A stretch of 64,000 bases of DNA from Lachnospiraceae bacterium (GCA_017461045.1 JAFTZJ010000048.1:62001-126000); one strand, 5' to 3'. Positions 1 through 9,653 are shown, numbered from the stretch's first letter. Notes: generated from the letters alone by a model not told the origin. Numbers and translations: made by a program.

Positions 1-1
1 C

Positions 2-70
2 TCCAATTATCATCGTGAGGAAGGTAACCTTGAAACCTTGTTCCTTGAAATAACAGGAGGTGCGAAATAA
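2..70 (+). CDS. ABC transporter ATP-binding protein, C-terminal end only
   Basis: Only the last 22 codons are in the window, ending in TAA at 68-70. The tail reads NLETLFLEITGG, the usual C-terminus of ABC-2-type ATP-binding subunits (compare NLEDLFLELTGG). The stop overlaps the ATG of the permease gene by one base (TAATG), which indicates translational coupling and that the two encode one transporter. Everything upstream, including the Walker motifs, lies outside the window, so the family call rests on this tail and the neighbour. Confidence 0.75.
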   Translation, partial: SNYHREEGNLETLFLEITGGAK

Positions 71-1248
71 TGGCTGACGGAAAGAAGAAATTAAGATTAG
101 ACCCGATTTTGAAAAAAGAATTACGGCTTGGTTCCAGAAGTATTCGATTACCGTTAACCGTAATGTTTTATGATATCGTACTTGCGATTATTGCAGTAAT
201 TTCTATTTTTGTAGCAGGATTTGCAGGTAGCTATGATGGTGGAGTTGATTTCTCCGGATTTTTATATATCTTTCAGGTGATTGGCTGGACACAGTTAGGC
301 ATTTCTTTGCTAATCGTTCCGATTTTAACGGCAGGAACCATTTCCGGAGAACGGGAAAAGCAGACCTTGGAGATTTTGTTAACGACCCCAAAGAAACCGT
401 TGAGTATTGTATGGGGAAAATTGATGGCAGCATTATCAAATTACTTGATTTATGTAATTTCCAGTATTCCGATTATGGCCATTTCCTTTGTACTTGGAGG
501 CATGAATTGGTTTGCTTTGTTAGGATACATCTTTATGATGGTGGTTGTTGCAATTTATGTTGGTAGTATTGGTGTTTTCTGTTCCAGTGCATTTAAGAAA
601 ACAATTGTAGCAATTGTGTTGACCTTTGTTATTGAATTTGCTTTGTTGATAATGACGGTTGTATTATTCTTTATGGCAATTATGGTGCTGGCATTAATAC
701 ATGAAGCGATTTATTATGATATGCTGACTGCGCCGGATATAAACTTTGGAATTTTACCATTGATTATGATTGGTAATCCGTTAACCGGATTCTTTGACTA
801 TATGTTACGAACCATGGATGCAACCTCTCTTGCGGGAATTTTGAAGGATGCTGATACCTTTGGCGTGATTATGCCATTCATTGCACATGCATGGATTCCG
901 ATGAACTTAATTGTCTGTGCAGCTATTAGTTTCTTTTTCTTGTTCTTGGCAGCACGTAAGTTGGATCCGATTCGGAAATCAAAGAAGAAAAAGAAGAAAC
1001 AGGCAGTTGGACAGGTAATTTCGGGACAGCCTATACAAGCGGATGCAATGGTTGGAGGTATGAGTGGAACAACCGGAACCTTGCAAGGCAATCCGCAGCT
1101 ATATCAACCCCATGGATATGCAGAACAGCAACCGGCGATGACTCAACCGGAGGAACAACAACCGTCAATGACCCAACCGGCAGAACAACAACCGGTGCAG
1201 AATCCGGCACCGACTGCAATTACGGAAAAGTTGACAAGTCAGCAGTAG
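70..1248 (+). CDS. ABC-2 type transporter permease
   Basis: Integral membrane permease of 392 residues, about six or seven membrane segments (roughly 29-53, 65-90, 116-142, 148-170, 178-211, 276-296). The cytoplasmic stretch at 92-107 (SGEREKQTLEILLTTP) is the hallmark of ABC-2 permeases of the NatB/GldF kind. It should move an unknown substrate outward using the ATPase encoded just upstream, with which it overlaps by one base; the SD is AGGAGG at 55-60. After the last helix comes a lysine run (303-310) and a Pro/Gln-rich tail with three near-identical 10-residue repeats, unusual for this family. It is the second gene of a MoxR/VWA operon, so the exporter may act with those proteins; that is inference. 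Confidence 0.85.
   Translation: MADGKKKLRLDPILKKELRLGSRSIRLPLTVMFYDIVLAIIAVISIFVAGFAGSYDGGVDFSGFLYIFQVIGWTQLGISLLIVPILTAGTISGEREKQTLEILLTTPKKPLSIVWGKLMAALSNYLIYVISSIPIMAISFVLGGMNWFALLGYIFMMVVVAIYVGSIGVFCSSAFKKTIVAIVLTFVIEFALLIMTVVLFFMAIMVLALIHEAIYYDMLTAPDINFGILPLIMIGNPLTGFFDYMLRTMDATSLAGILKDADTFGVIMPFIAHAWIPMNLIVCAAISFFFLFLAARKLDPIRKSKKKKKKQAVGQVISGQPIQADAMVGGMSGTTGTLQGNPQLYQPHGYAEQQPAMTQPEEQQPSMTQPAEQQPVQNPAPTAITEKLTSQQ
1120..1198 (+). repeat. Three ~30-bp direct repeats coding the EQQP-rich tail of the permease
   Basis: Three imperfect tandem copies of a unit encoding AEQQPAMTQP / EEQQPSMTQP / AEQQPVQNP. They lie inside the reading frame and form the cytoplasmic tail of the ABC permease, so this is a protein-level repeat and not a mobile element. 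Confidence 0.7.
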
Positions 1249-1274
1249 TAGGAACTGCGAAGGAGGGCTTATAG

Positions 1275-2906
1275 ATGAATCAAATGGATTCTCAGATTGT
1301 AAAGTTCATAAAGCGTGTTCGAAGTCGTATGACAGAGCAAAAGATTCTGTTTTTTGGAATCTGGGGCGCAATGGGCGGATTTGGACTGGCAGTGATATTC
1401 TCAGTCATAGCATTGTTTGTTCCGTGGTATTATGCACCGGTATTTGCCATTGCAGGAGCCTTGCTTGGTATACTGGTGGGAATTGTGCTGGGTATTATCC
1501 GAAAACCGAATATGACAGAAGCAGCCTTAGGGCTGGATGCACATGGATTTCATGAACGATTGATTACATCCTATGGATTGATTGGAAAAGAAGATGTGTA
1601 CAGTCAGGTTCAGAAGCAGGACACCTTACGACGACTAGGTGCCTTCCAGATTCGCAAGACGTTTCCTCTAAAGGTAGAGTGGCAGAAACTGGTCACTGTA
1701 TTGGGTCTTGCATTGGCATTTGTAATTATAAGCTTTATCCCAACCGCTTCCAAAGAAGCAGCACAAGAGTATCATGAGATTGCTCAACAAGTGCAAGAGG
1801 AAGTGGCTAAGGTAGATGAGGCAATTGAAAAGATAGAAAGTATCGAGAATTTATCCGAGTTGGAAAAGGAAAATATGATTTCCACCCTGGTAGAGGCAAA
1901 AAAAGAGCTACAGGGTGTTGAGAATGCAGAAGAGCTTGCAAAGGCAAAAGAACGTATAGAAGTCAAGATGACGCAGGAAGCAGCTATGGCTGAGAATCGG
2001 AGTGTCCGGGAAGAATTACAGAAACTTTCCAATGGCATGAGTGATACGCCAAAGTCTCAGGAACAGCAATTGGCTGAAGATTTGAATGATTTACAGAAAG
2101 ATTTACAGAATCTGAATGAAAATACCAGTCAGGCAGACCGACAGGCGATTGCGAATGAAATGCAGAGATTGGGACAGCAGACCGGTAACCAGACCATGCA
2201 GAATCAGGCACAGAACGTTGCAAATAATACAATGTCCCAGGATCAGTTACAGCAGCTGCAGCAAGAGGTAAGCAACGAGCAACAAACAGCTCAAAACAAC
2301 AGCAATAATAACCAGATGGCAAATAACAGTCAAATGGGACAAACCACCCAGAATGGACAAAATGGCCAGAATAATCAGAATGGTCAAAACGGTCAGGAGA
2401 ATCAAAACGGCCAGAATAACCAAAATGGTCAAGAAAACCAGAACGGTCAAGGCAATCAGAATGGTCAGGAAAATCAGAATGGACAGACCATGCAGAATGC
2501 CCAGGGAAATGAAAATGGTCAAGGAAACCAGGACGGTGAAAATGGCAACGGCGGTAGTGGTGAAGGTAACCAGGGCGCCGGTGGTGAAGGAGGAACCGGA
2601 ACCGGGGGTGGCTATAATACGGGAAGTAACGTAGGAACCCAGAAAGATGTTGAATTGACCGGGCAGATGATTACAATCCCGAATCGTGAATTTCAGGAAA
2701 ATGAAAGTTTAGATGGAAAAGTAAATACTGAGAGTGGAAGTGCTACTTACCAGAAGGGCGGAGAAGCATGGGCAGGAACCTCTGTGGACTACCAACAGGT
2801 AGTAGGTGACTATTCTCAGAATGCATATAGTAAGGTGGAAAGCTCCAATTATCCAAGTGGAGTACAAGATATTGTAAAATCATACTTTGAGGAATTAAAC
2901 AAGTAA
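1275..2906 (+). CDS. Membrane protein with coiled coil and long Asn/Gln/Gly-rich repeat region
   Basis: 543 residues, not assigned to a named family; the layout recalls DUF4175-like proteins found next to MoxR/VWA genes. Two adjacent membrane helices lie at about 25-75 and a third at about 138-156. A Glu/Lys-rich coiled coil follows (about 160-260), then a Gln/Asn-rich stretch, then a long run of NGQ/NQNGQ/ENQNGQ repeats (about 355-440) leading into a Gly-rich stretch and a more ordinary C-terminal segment. The SD GGAGGG sits before the ATG. It lies between the ABC permease and the MoxR ATPase, with short gaps on both sides, so it belongs to this operon. The repeat section looks disordered and extracytoplasmic or scaffold-like; function unknown. 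Confidence 0.75.
   Translation: MNQMDSQIVKFIKRVRSRMTEQKILFFGIWGAMGGFGLAVIFSVIALFVPWYYAPVFAIAGALLGILVGIVLGIIRKPNMTEAALGLDAHGFHERLITSYGLIGKEDVYSQVQKQDTLRRLGAFQIRKTFPLKVEWQKLVTVLGLALAFVIISFIPTASKEAAQEYHEIAQQVQEEVAKVDEAIEKIESIENLSELEKENMISTLVEAKKELQGVENAEELAKAKERIEVKMTQEAAMAENRSVREELQKLSNGMSDTPKSQEQQLAEDLNDLQKDLQNLNENTSQADRQAIANEMQRLGQQTGNQTMQNQAQNVANNTMSQDQLQQLQQEVSNEQQTAQNNSNNNQMANNSQMGQTTQNGQNGQNNQNGQNGQENQNGQNNQNGQENQNGQGNQNGQENQNGQTMQNAQGNENGQGNQDGENGNGGSGEGNQGAGGEGGTGTGGGYNTGSNVGTQKDVELTGQMITIPNREFQENESLDGKVNTESGSATYQKGGEAWAGTSVDYQQVVGDYSQNAYSKVESSNYPSGVQDIVKSYFEELNK
2340..2550 (+). repeat. Degenerate short tandem repeat coding NGQ-type peptide
   Basis: About 210 bases of degenerate 9-12 base units such as aatggtcaa/aacggccag, in frame, encoding N-G-Q, N-Q-N-G-Q and E-N-Q-N-G-Q units. 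Synonymous third-base variation between units suggests the peptide repeat is kept by selection rather than being a fresh slippage product. It also produces long false open frames on both strands. Confidence 0.8.
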
Positions 2907-2918
2907 AGGAGAAGGGCT

Positions 2919-3893
2919 ATGATTCAGAATGAACAGGAAATGAAGCAGATGATAGATCAGGTATTACGCTGTGAAGCAGAGATAGGAAAATCCATTATTG
3001 GACAAAAAGCCATTATCCGGCAGATGATTATTGCTATTTTAACCGATGGTAATGTGTTGCTGGAAGGTGTACCGGGAGTTGGTAAGACACAGATGGTAAA
3101 GGCTGTTTCCAGAAGTATGAACCTGGCGTTTTCAAGAATTCAGTTTACACCGGATTTGATGCCGGCAGACGTAACAGGTACCAACCTGATTGTGAAAGAA
3201 GATGGTCAGAACAAGTTCCAGTTTGAAGCAGGTCCGATTTTCTCTAATATTGTTTTGGCAGATGAAATTAACCGTGCAACACCAAAGACGCAGTCTGCTT
3301 TATTGGAAGCCATGCAGGAAAAAACCGTTACAGTTGGTAAGCAGACCTATTTGTTACCAAAGCCGTTCATGGTATTGGCAACCCAGAACCCAATTGAGAA
3401 CGAAGGAACCTATCCATTGCCGGAGGCGCAGTTAGACCGTTTCTTATTTAAGTTAAATGTACGGTTCCCGGCAAAGGATGAATTGAAGGATATTGTTAAC
3501 CTGACTGTAAATCAAAAGGAACAGGCACTTGCACCGATTATGACCGCAGAGGATATTATTCGGATTCGTCAGGCGATTTATGATATGCCGATTGCAGATG
3601 CAGTTATGGATTATGCAATGAATTTAGTTTACAATACACATCCGGAGTTGAAGGATGTACCGGCGATTACGAAGAAGTATATCTCGAATGGAGCCAGTCC
3701 ACGTGCTGCTCAGGCGATTATTAAAACAGCGAAAGCAAGAGCATTTATGGAGAATCGATTCAATGTATCCTTTGAGGATATTCAGTATGTGGCGTTCCCT
3801 GTATTGAGACATCGTATTATCTGTAACTTTGAAGCACTTTCAGATAATATGACACCGGACAAGATTATTGCACAGTTGATTCAGCAGCAATAA
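2919..3893 (+). CDS. MoxR family AAA+ ATPase
   Basis: 324-residue cytosolic AAA+ ATPase of the MoxR class, usual family length. Walker A is GVPGVGKT at 50-57, Walker B IVLADEIN at 111-118, sensor-like ATQNP at 154-158, and the EAQLDRF motif follows. MoxR proteins act as chaperone-like ATPases that mature or load VWA-domain partners, and here the next three genes encode a DUF58 and two VWA proteins, the classical partner arrangement. The start has a strong SD (AAAGGAG at 2906-2912) and follows the previous stop by 12 bases. The family call is firm; the client is inferred from the neighbourhood. Confidence 0.95.
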   Translation: MIQNEQEMKQMIDQVLRCEAEIGKSIIGQKAIIRQMIIAILTDGNVLLEGVPGVGKTQMVKAVSRSMNLAFSRIQFTPDLMPADVTGTNLIVKEDGQNKFQFEAGPIFSNIVLADEINRATPKTQSALLEAMQEKTVTVGKQTYLLPKPFMVLATQNPIENEGTYPLPEAQLDRFLFKLNVRFPAKDELKDIVNLTVNQKEQALAPIMTAEDIIRIRQAIYDMPIADAVMDYAMNLVYNTHPELKDVPAITKKYISNGASPRAAQAIIKTAKARAFMENRFNVSFEDIQYVAFPVLRHRIICNFEALSDNMTPDKIIAQLIQQQ

Positions 3894-3940
3894 AATGAGG
3901 GTGAAATTCACAATCAGTAATAGAGAGACAGGAGAAGAAT

Positions 3941-4822
3941 ATGGGCGAGAAGCTATTTGACCAGGATTTCTTTTCAAAATTGAATAATCTTGCCATTGCA
4001 ATGAATACTCGAATGACCCACGGAATGGGTGGTGGAAGAAAATCCAATGCCAAGGGTACTTCCGTTGAGTTCTCGGATTATCGGGAATATATTCCCGGGG
4101 ATGATATTCGAAGAATCGATTGGGGTGCATATGGTCGTTTGGATAAGTTGTATATCAAACGATTTATGGAAGAAAAGGAAGGTATTTTCCAGATTTTCAT
4201 TGATACTTCTTCTTCCATGGATTTTGGTGAACCGAAGAAATCCAGAACGGCATTGCAGTTAGCAGGTGCATTGGCATATCTGGTTCTGAACAATCTGGAC
4301 CGTGTCTATATTAGTGAAATGCAGGAGGATTCTTTGACCCATGGGAAAGGACGGGCAGGAAAACAGGCATTTCAGCAGATTATGCAGGAATTGGAGCGTG
4401 TTACCTTTGATGGTAAAACGAATTTGAATAAATCCATTATGTCCCGACAGTATCAGGGAAGTGGAGTATCCATTGTTATTAGTGATTTTTTGGATGAAAA
4501 AGGAATTGAGGAAGCAGTAAAGTACCTTCGGTATAAAAAGCAACAGATTATTTTGATTCAGGTACTTGCAAGACAGGAGGTTGAAATTGAAGGCGACGGA
4601 ACGGTCAATCTTCTGGATATGGAAACCGGAGAAGAAGTGCGTCTGACCTTGAATCGTGCAACTATAGAACAGTACAATCAGGCATTGAAGGGCATGCAAG
4701 AGCGTATGCAGGCACTGGCAAGAAAGTACGAGATGTCTTATATTCAAATGGTGGCAGATGAACCGTTAGAAAAATTCCTTTATGATCATGTATGCAATCA
4801 GGGAATTATTGTACGCAAATAA
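3941..4822 (+). CDS. DUF58 domain protein (VWA-like fold)
   Basis: 293 residues. The DUF58 signature is clear at about 43-75 (FSDYREYIPGDDIRRIDWGA followed by LDKLYIKRF). A VWA-type metal-binding start, DTSSSMD, follows at 88-94. DUF58 proteins nearly always follow moxR and precede BatA/BatB-like VWA genes, as here. The protein lacks an obvious signal peptide or membrane helix, so it is probably cytosolic and may be the direct substrate of the MoxR ATPase (inference). The SD is AGGAG before the ATG. Confidence 0.9.
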   Translation: MGEKLFDQDFFSKLNNLAIAMNTRMTHGMGGGRKSNAKGTSVEFSDYREYIPGDDIRRIDWGAYGRLDKLYIKRFMEEKEGIFQIFIDTSSSMDFGEPKKSRTALQLAGALAYLVLNNLDRVYISEMQEDSLTHGKGRAGKQAFQQIMQELERVTFDGKTNLNKSIMSRQYQGSGVSIVISDFLDEKGIEEAVKYLRYKKQQIILIQVLARQEVEIEGDGTVNLLDMETGEEVRLTLNRATIEQYNQALKGMQERMQALARKYEMSYIQMVADEPLEKFLYDHVCNQGIIVRK

Positions 4823-4848
4823 ACAAGTTAGGATATGGGAGATAAAAC

Positions 4849-6672
4849 ATGACAATTAGTAACTGGTGGCCCCTAGCCTTATTGATATTGATACCAATCA
4901 TTATCCTGCTTTATATGTTGAAGCAGAAGGCACAGGAATATCCATTCTCCTCCAGTATGCTTTGGAGAGAGATATACAATAGCATAGAGGCAACAAAACC
5001 TTGGGAAAAGCTGAAGAAGAATCTATTAATGTTCTTGCAGATTTTTACGGTATTACTATTGATTTTTGCATTAATGGCACCATATCTAAAGCAGGGTGGC
5101 AGACGATTTGATAATGTTGTAATTGTAGTTGATACCAGTGCCAGTATGGGAATTCAGTATAACAATGACCGTACACGACTGGAAGAGGCAGTGCAGCGGG
5201 CTTGTGATTATGTAGATTCATTAAATGAAACGGCACAGGTAACGATTCTGACTTCTAATCAGGAAACCGGAATCATTAAAACCAACGTAACCGATAAAGC
5301 AGAACTGCGAAAAGCATTGAAGGCTTTGTTAGTAACTGATTTAAGCGGAGATACAGGACCTGCAGTTAGTGTGGTTCAATCCATGGCAAATCAGTGGGAA
5401 CAGTACGAAGCGGTATTCTTTACGGATACACCGGTAGAGTTGGGTAATCTGGAAGCGCAGGTCATTAACCTATATACGGATTATGAGAATCTTTCCATGG
5501 ATTATGTCAGTTACGGAACCGAGTATGATGAAAATGGTACACCATCGTTGACCGTAATCGCCAAGATTACCAGCGATGCGGCAGAGGATGTCATCACAGA
5601 TGTGAATCTTTATGGGGATAATAATTTGTTGATGGTACAGAGTGTACAAGTACCGGCCGGTGGTTCACAAATTGTATATTTCAATCAAGTGAATTTTGGT
5701 GGCGATGTATTGATGGCTGAAATTAATAGTGAAGACGACTTAGTGGCAGATAATAAGGCATATGCTGCTATGAATGCGGAAGGACAAAAGCGTGTATTAC
5801 TGGTAACCAATGACAATATGTTCTTGGAGAAGGCTATCATTAACATTCCTTGGGTGGATTTGTATAAGACCAATCAATTGTCAGCTGTTGGTAAGGATGA
5901 AACATTTGATTTGTATATATTTGATGGCATGATGCCGGAGACTTTGCCGGCACAAGGCAATATTATTTATATGAATCCGTCTACCGGAAATGATATCAAA
6001 GCCAGTGGAGCTATCAGTAATGTGAATCTGGAGTTTGTGGAAACTGAAATTACAAAATATGTAACAGATTTCAGCTTTGGTGTATCAGTTGCAAAGGAAT
6101 ATGAACGTCCGATTTGGGCAGATAGCTTTATTAGCAGTGGTACTGGTTGTGCCGGTTATTTTGGCGAAAATGATGGTCGCAGAATTGCAGTAATTGGATT
6201 TGATATTCATTATTCTGATTTAGCATTGCAGGCAGAATTTCCGATTCTTATATCCAATCTAATGGAATATATGATGGTAAGCGGTATGGTATCGGAAGAT
6301 GATTATGCGGCCGGTGATAAAATTGTATTTAACGGTAATCTAAATGGTTCAGATATTACTGTAACAGCTCCGGATGGAGACGTTACAACCTTGGCAGCAG
6401 CAGTTGCAACCAGTGCATATGCAGATACGAATCAGGCTGGTGTGTATAGCGTTGCGCAGACAGTAGATGAAGTAGAACGAAAAGAGTATTTTGTTGTACG
6501 GTTCCCGATAGAACTGGAATCTCATCAGGATGGGGAGACGGTAGAGGCAGGAGAAACCGTAGGAGAAGATGAAAAGAACCTGACAGGTGGAAGAGATTTG
6601 CGGAATATTATTATTCTGCTGATTTTACTGGCACTTGCTGTTGAATGGTTCGTGTATGTACGTCAGCATTAG
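4849..6672 (+). CDS. BatA-like VWA membrane protein
   Basis: 607 residues. Two N-terminal membrane helices (about 7-24 and 58-78) flank the segment typical of the BatA N-terminal domain. A VWA domain begins with a MIDAS motif DTSASMG at 95-101, with later VWA-like acidic/threonine positions (TDLSGDTGP, FFTDTP). A long beta-rich region follows, and a single C-terminal helix (about 586-603) ends in RQH. Topology suggests two domains presented on the same side of the membrane. It fits the MoxR/DUF58/VWA set; the biochemical role is unknown. The start follows the DUF58 stop by 26 bases with GGGAGA as SD. Confidence 0.85.
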   Translation: MTISNWWPLALLILIPIIILLYMLKQKAQEYPFSSSMLWREIYNSIEATKPWEKLKKNLLMFLQIFTVLLLIFALMAPYLKQGGRRFDNVVIVVDTSASMGIQYNNDRTRLEEAVQRACDYVDSLNETAQVTILTSNQETGIIKTNVTDKAELRKALKALLVTDLSGDTGPAVSVVQSMANQWEQYEAVFFTDTPVELGNLEAQVINLYTDYENLSMDYVSYGTEYDENGTPSLTVIAKITSDAAEDVITDVNLYGDNNLLMVQSVQVPAGGSQIVYFNQVNFGGDVLMAEINSEDDLVADNKAYAAMNAEGQKRVLLVTNDNMFLEKAIINIPWVDLYKTNQLSAVGKDETFDLYIFDGMMPETLPAQGNIIYMNPSTGNDIKASGAISNVNLEFVETEITKYVTDFSFGVSVAKEYERPIWADSFISSGTGCAGYFGENDGRRIAVIGFDIHYSDLALQAEFPILISNLMEYMMVSGMVSEDDYAAGDKIVFNGNLNGSDITVTAPDGDVTTLAAAVATSAYADTNQAGVYSVAQTVDEVERKEYFVVRFPIELESHQDGETVEAGETVGEDEKNLTGGRDLRNIIILLILLALAVEWFVYVRQH

Positions 6673-6688
6673 TTTGGTGGAGGAAATC

Positions 6689-9631
6689 ATGAGTATAGAG
6701 ATGAGTAATCCTTGGTGGCTGCTACTGATTCCGGTAGTTGTGGCTGGATTGGTGTTTTCCGGTCGTTTCTTTCGTATGCAGAACAAGGGAAAGAAAATTA
6801 GATACTTAGTAATGCGAGGGCTGATAGCAGCACTTTTGGTTCTAACGTTATGTGGGCTTAGCTTTAAGATTACAACCAAAAAGGTAACGACTATTTTCCT
6901 GTTGGATGTATCGGATAGTAACGAAAAGAACCTGGAAGATATGGAAGCCTTTGTGCGGGAAAGCATAGATGGAATGCCGAAGAAAAATCAGGTCGGTGTT
7001 GTAGTTTTTGGTGATGATGTATTAGTGGATCAGTTCGTAACGGATAAGAAGATTTTTGCTGAAGTTACGTCTGCACCGGTAACAACTGCTACGAATCTGG
7101 AGAAGGCAGTATCGTCAGCATTGACTATTTTCCCGGAAGATACAGCAAAGCGATTGGTATTGATTACTGATGGATTGGAAAATGCAGGTAGTATCGAAAA
7201 GATGGCAGGAACCGTTGGCTCTCAGGATGTGGATGTAAAGGTAATTAAGCTGGAGCAAAACATGGGAGAAGAGGTCTATGTCAGCAATTTGGAACTGCCG
7301 GATTTCGTCCATGTAGGAGATGCATTTAATGTTAAAGTAACCATAGAGAGTAATGTTGCAACCCAGGCAGTTGTAAGTCTGTATTCCGGCAGAACTTTAA
7401 AGGGGCAATCTACGGTAAATCTGACTACGGGACAGAACCAATTTGTGTTCCAGGATGTTGGAGAAAGTAATGGTACGCAGGATTATCGGGTTATGGTTGA
7501 ACCGGTAAATGATACCATGAGTATGAATAACGAATATTGTGCATTTACACAGGTAGAATCAGAACCAAAGGTGTTGTTAGTGGAAGGTACTCCGGAGGAA
7601 GGGGCACAGCTGGCAGCGATTTTTGATGCCTGTGGTGTAAAATATGACCGTATTACACCAACCGGTGTACCGGAAGAAATGTCTGCTTTGGTACAATATA
7701 AGGCAGTGGTAATGGTAAATGTTCATTCCCGGGATTTACGGGAAGGATTCTTGAATAATCTGGAAAGCTATGTACGGGATTATGCCGGTGGTTTGATTTG
7801 TACCGGTGGTGATAATAGTTATGCTATGGGTGGTTATCAGGAAACTTCCTTGGAAACCGTACTTCCTGTTAATATGTTCTTGGAAGGTGAGAATCAGGTG
7901 CCGAATATGGCAATTGTAATGGTAATTGACCATTCCGGTAGTATGACGACGCCGGCAGATGGCAGTTCCGATGCAACTTGTTTGGATTTGGCCAAGGAAG
8001 CGGCGATTGAAGGTGTAAAGACCTTACGGGATGAAGATGAAGTTGGTGTATTAGTATTTGATGACACCTTTGATTGGGCGGTTCCATTGCAACCGGCTTC
8101 CAATCGGGAAGGCGTAAATAACGGAATTGCTACCATTGACTTCGGTGGCGGTACCAGTATATATCCGGCGCTGGATGAAGCGGCAACGAAGCTTCAACAG
8201 TCTGATGCACAGGTAAAGCATATTATTCTTTTGACAGATGGACAAGATTATTATGATGAGTATAATGATGTTATCAATAAGATTAATGACAGCGGCATTA
8301 CCTTGTCTTCGGTAGCAGTAGGTGCAGATTCGGATCAGGCGTTACTGCAGTCTTTGGCAACACAATGTGGCGGACGATTCTACTATACAGATGTGAATAG
8401 CGGAATTCCAAAAATTTTCGCACAGGAGATTATTTTGTCCGGAAAGAGTTATTTGATTAATCGGGAATTTACACCGGTAATTACCAGTAACTCTGAATTG
8501 ATTGACGGGTTGATGGATGATGGAGTTCCAACCTTATTAGGTTATATTGGTTCTTCTGCAAAGCCGCAAGCAACGGTTGTATTGCAGTCTGACGAAGGAG
8601 ATCCGATACTGACCACGTGGCAGTATGGATTGGGACGTACCATTGCATGGAATACGGATGCGAGTAATGAATGGACCGGAAATTGGGCAAATTGGGAAAA
8701 CTATGTACAGCTGTGGGATAATATGGTAAATTATGTAGTGTCTAATACAGAAATTGGCGGAGATTCCGTAGAGATTGTACAGGAAGGCAGTTCTGCTGTG
8801 ATTTCTTACACAACAGACACTTACGACCAGAATACAGTTGTAAAAGCCATCTGTACAGATGCAGAGGGCAATACACAGGAATTAGTTTTGGATCCGATAG
8901 CACCGGGAAGTTATGAAACCCATATGCCAATGGATGATTTGGGAATCTATACAATTAGTCTCCAAAATACCAAAGGTGATGAAGTGCAGAAAAGCATGAT
9001 AACGGCAGCAGCTATGCAGTATTCTCCGGAGTACCGGTTTGATTTGGTTGCTGATGGATTGGATTCCTTTGTGGCACAGACCAATGGTCAGTATATTACC
9101 TATGAGGATGAAGTGTTTGTTGGGGATTTGGAAACCGTGCGGGCCAGAACCAATCTTGCGATTCCGTTAATGATTGCAGCATTGTTGTTATTCATGTTAG
9201 ATATATTAGCAAGACGTATGAATATTGACTATCTGGAGTGGATTGGCGGATTGTTCCGAGGAACGAAGCGGAAGAAAGCGACACAAGCTGCAAATGCAAC
9301 AAGTGTACAGTCAGAAACAGATACTCGAGTTGAAGAAAAGACTCGGAAAAAGTCCATGCAAGGCGAAACCGGCAGCCGTAAGCAGAAAGCAACGGCAGGA
9401 AAAACGGGCACGAATGAGGTCGGCGCAGAATCCGGTTCAGATAAGCGTGAAAGCGATTCAAACACAGTAATTGAAAATGACTGGGTAGCAGCCAACGAAA
9501 AGCGGAAGAAGAGAGAGGCTGCAAAGAAAGCGCGTGCTGAAAAAGCGGCAAAGAAGAAACAGCCACAGCAAGCAGAGCAAGGATTGGACATGGAAGAGTT
9601 ACTTCGTAAGAAGGAAGACCGTCAATGGTAA
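6689..9631 (+). CDS. Large membrane protein with two VWA domains and Lys-rich tail
   Basis: 980 residues from the ATG at 6689, chosen because GGTGGAGG lies just upstream and the product then begins MSIEMSNPWWLLLIP; the frame is open further upstream, overlapping the previous gene. Three features stand out. A first VWA domain starts at LLDVSDSN (71-78) after N-terminal helices. A central glutamine-amidotransferase-like segment comes before a second VWA domain with a full MIDAS (VIDHSGSM at about 412-419). A C-terminal helix at about 825-845 precedes a roughly 130-residue highly charged tail ending in KKKQ/KKEDR clusters, presumably cytosolic. It is the last gene of the MoxR operon. Confidence 0.85.
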   Translation: MSIEMSNPWWLLLIPVVVAGLVFSGRFFRMQNKGKKIRYLVMRGLIAALLVLTLCGLSFKITTKKVTTIFLLDVSDSNEKNLEDMEAFVRESIDGMPKKNQVGVVVFGDDVLVDQFVTDKKIFAEVTSAPVTTATNLEKAVSSALTIFPEDTAKRLVLITDGLENAGSIEKMAGTVGSQDVDVKVIKLEQNMGEEVYVSNLELPDFVHVGDAFNVKVTIESNVATQAVVSLYSGRTLKGQSTVNLTTGQNQFVFQDVGESNGTQDYRVMVEPVNDTMSMNNEYCAFTQVESEPKVLLVEGTPEEGAQLAAIFDACGVKYDRITPTGVPEEMSALVQYKAVVMVNVHSRDLREGFLNNLESYVRDYAGGLICTGGDNSYAMGGYQETSLETVLPVNMFLEGENQVPNMAIVMVIDHSGSMTTPADGSSDATCLDLAKEAAIEGVKTLRDEDEVGVLVFDDTFDWAVPLQPASNREGVNNGIATIDFGGGTSIYPALDEAATKLQQSDAQVKHIILLTDGQDYYDEYNDVINKINDSGITLSSVAVGADSDQALLQSLATQCGGRFYYTDVNSGIPKIFAQEIILSGKSYLINREFTPVITSNSELIDGLMDDGVPTLLGYIGSSAKPQATVVLQSDEGDPILTTWQYGLGRTIAWNTDASNEWTGNWANWENYVQLWDNMVNYVVSNTEIGGDSVEIVQEGSSAVISYTTDTYDQNTVVKAICTDAEGNTQELVLDPIAPGSYETHMPMDDLGIYTISLQNTKGDEVQKSMITAAAMQYSPEYRFDLVADGLDSFVAQTNGQYITYEDEVFVGDLETVRARTNLAIPLMIAALLLFMLDILARRMNIDYLEWIGGLFRGTKRKKATQAANATSVQSETDTRVEEKTRKKSMQGETGSRKQKATAGKTGTNEVGAESGSDKRESDSNTVIENDWVAANEKRKKREAAKKARAEKAAKKKQPQQAEQGLDMEELLRKKEDRQW

Positions 9632-9653
9632 TTACCGGTAAAGACCGGATTAC
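9628..9653 (+). other. Hairpin after the VWA operon, without T-tract
   Basis: GTAAT-TA-CCGG-TAAAGA-CCGG-ATTAC forms a stem of two blocks overlapping the stop codon of the VWA gene. No run of T follows, so it may be a 3'-end stabilising hairpin rather than an intrinsic terminator. Transcription may continue into the exchanger gene. Confidence 0.35.

Noticed and set aside
2340..2550. CRISPR-like repetition
   Set aside because: Units are 9-12 bases, degenerate, in frame and without unique spacers; it is a coding repeat.
2247..2634. Open frames on both strands across the NGQ repeat (Leu/Ile-rich minus frame, Arg/Met/Lys-rich plus frame)
   Set aside because: They are alternative-frame products of the short tandem repeat inside the 543-residue gene, without ribosome sites.
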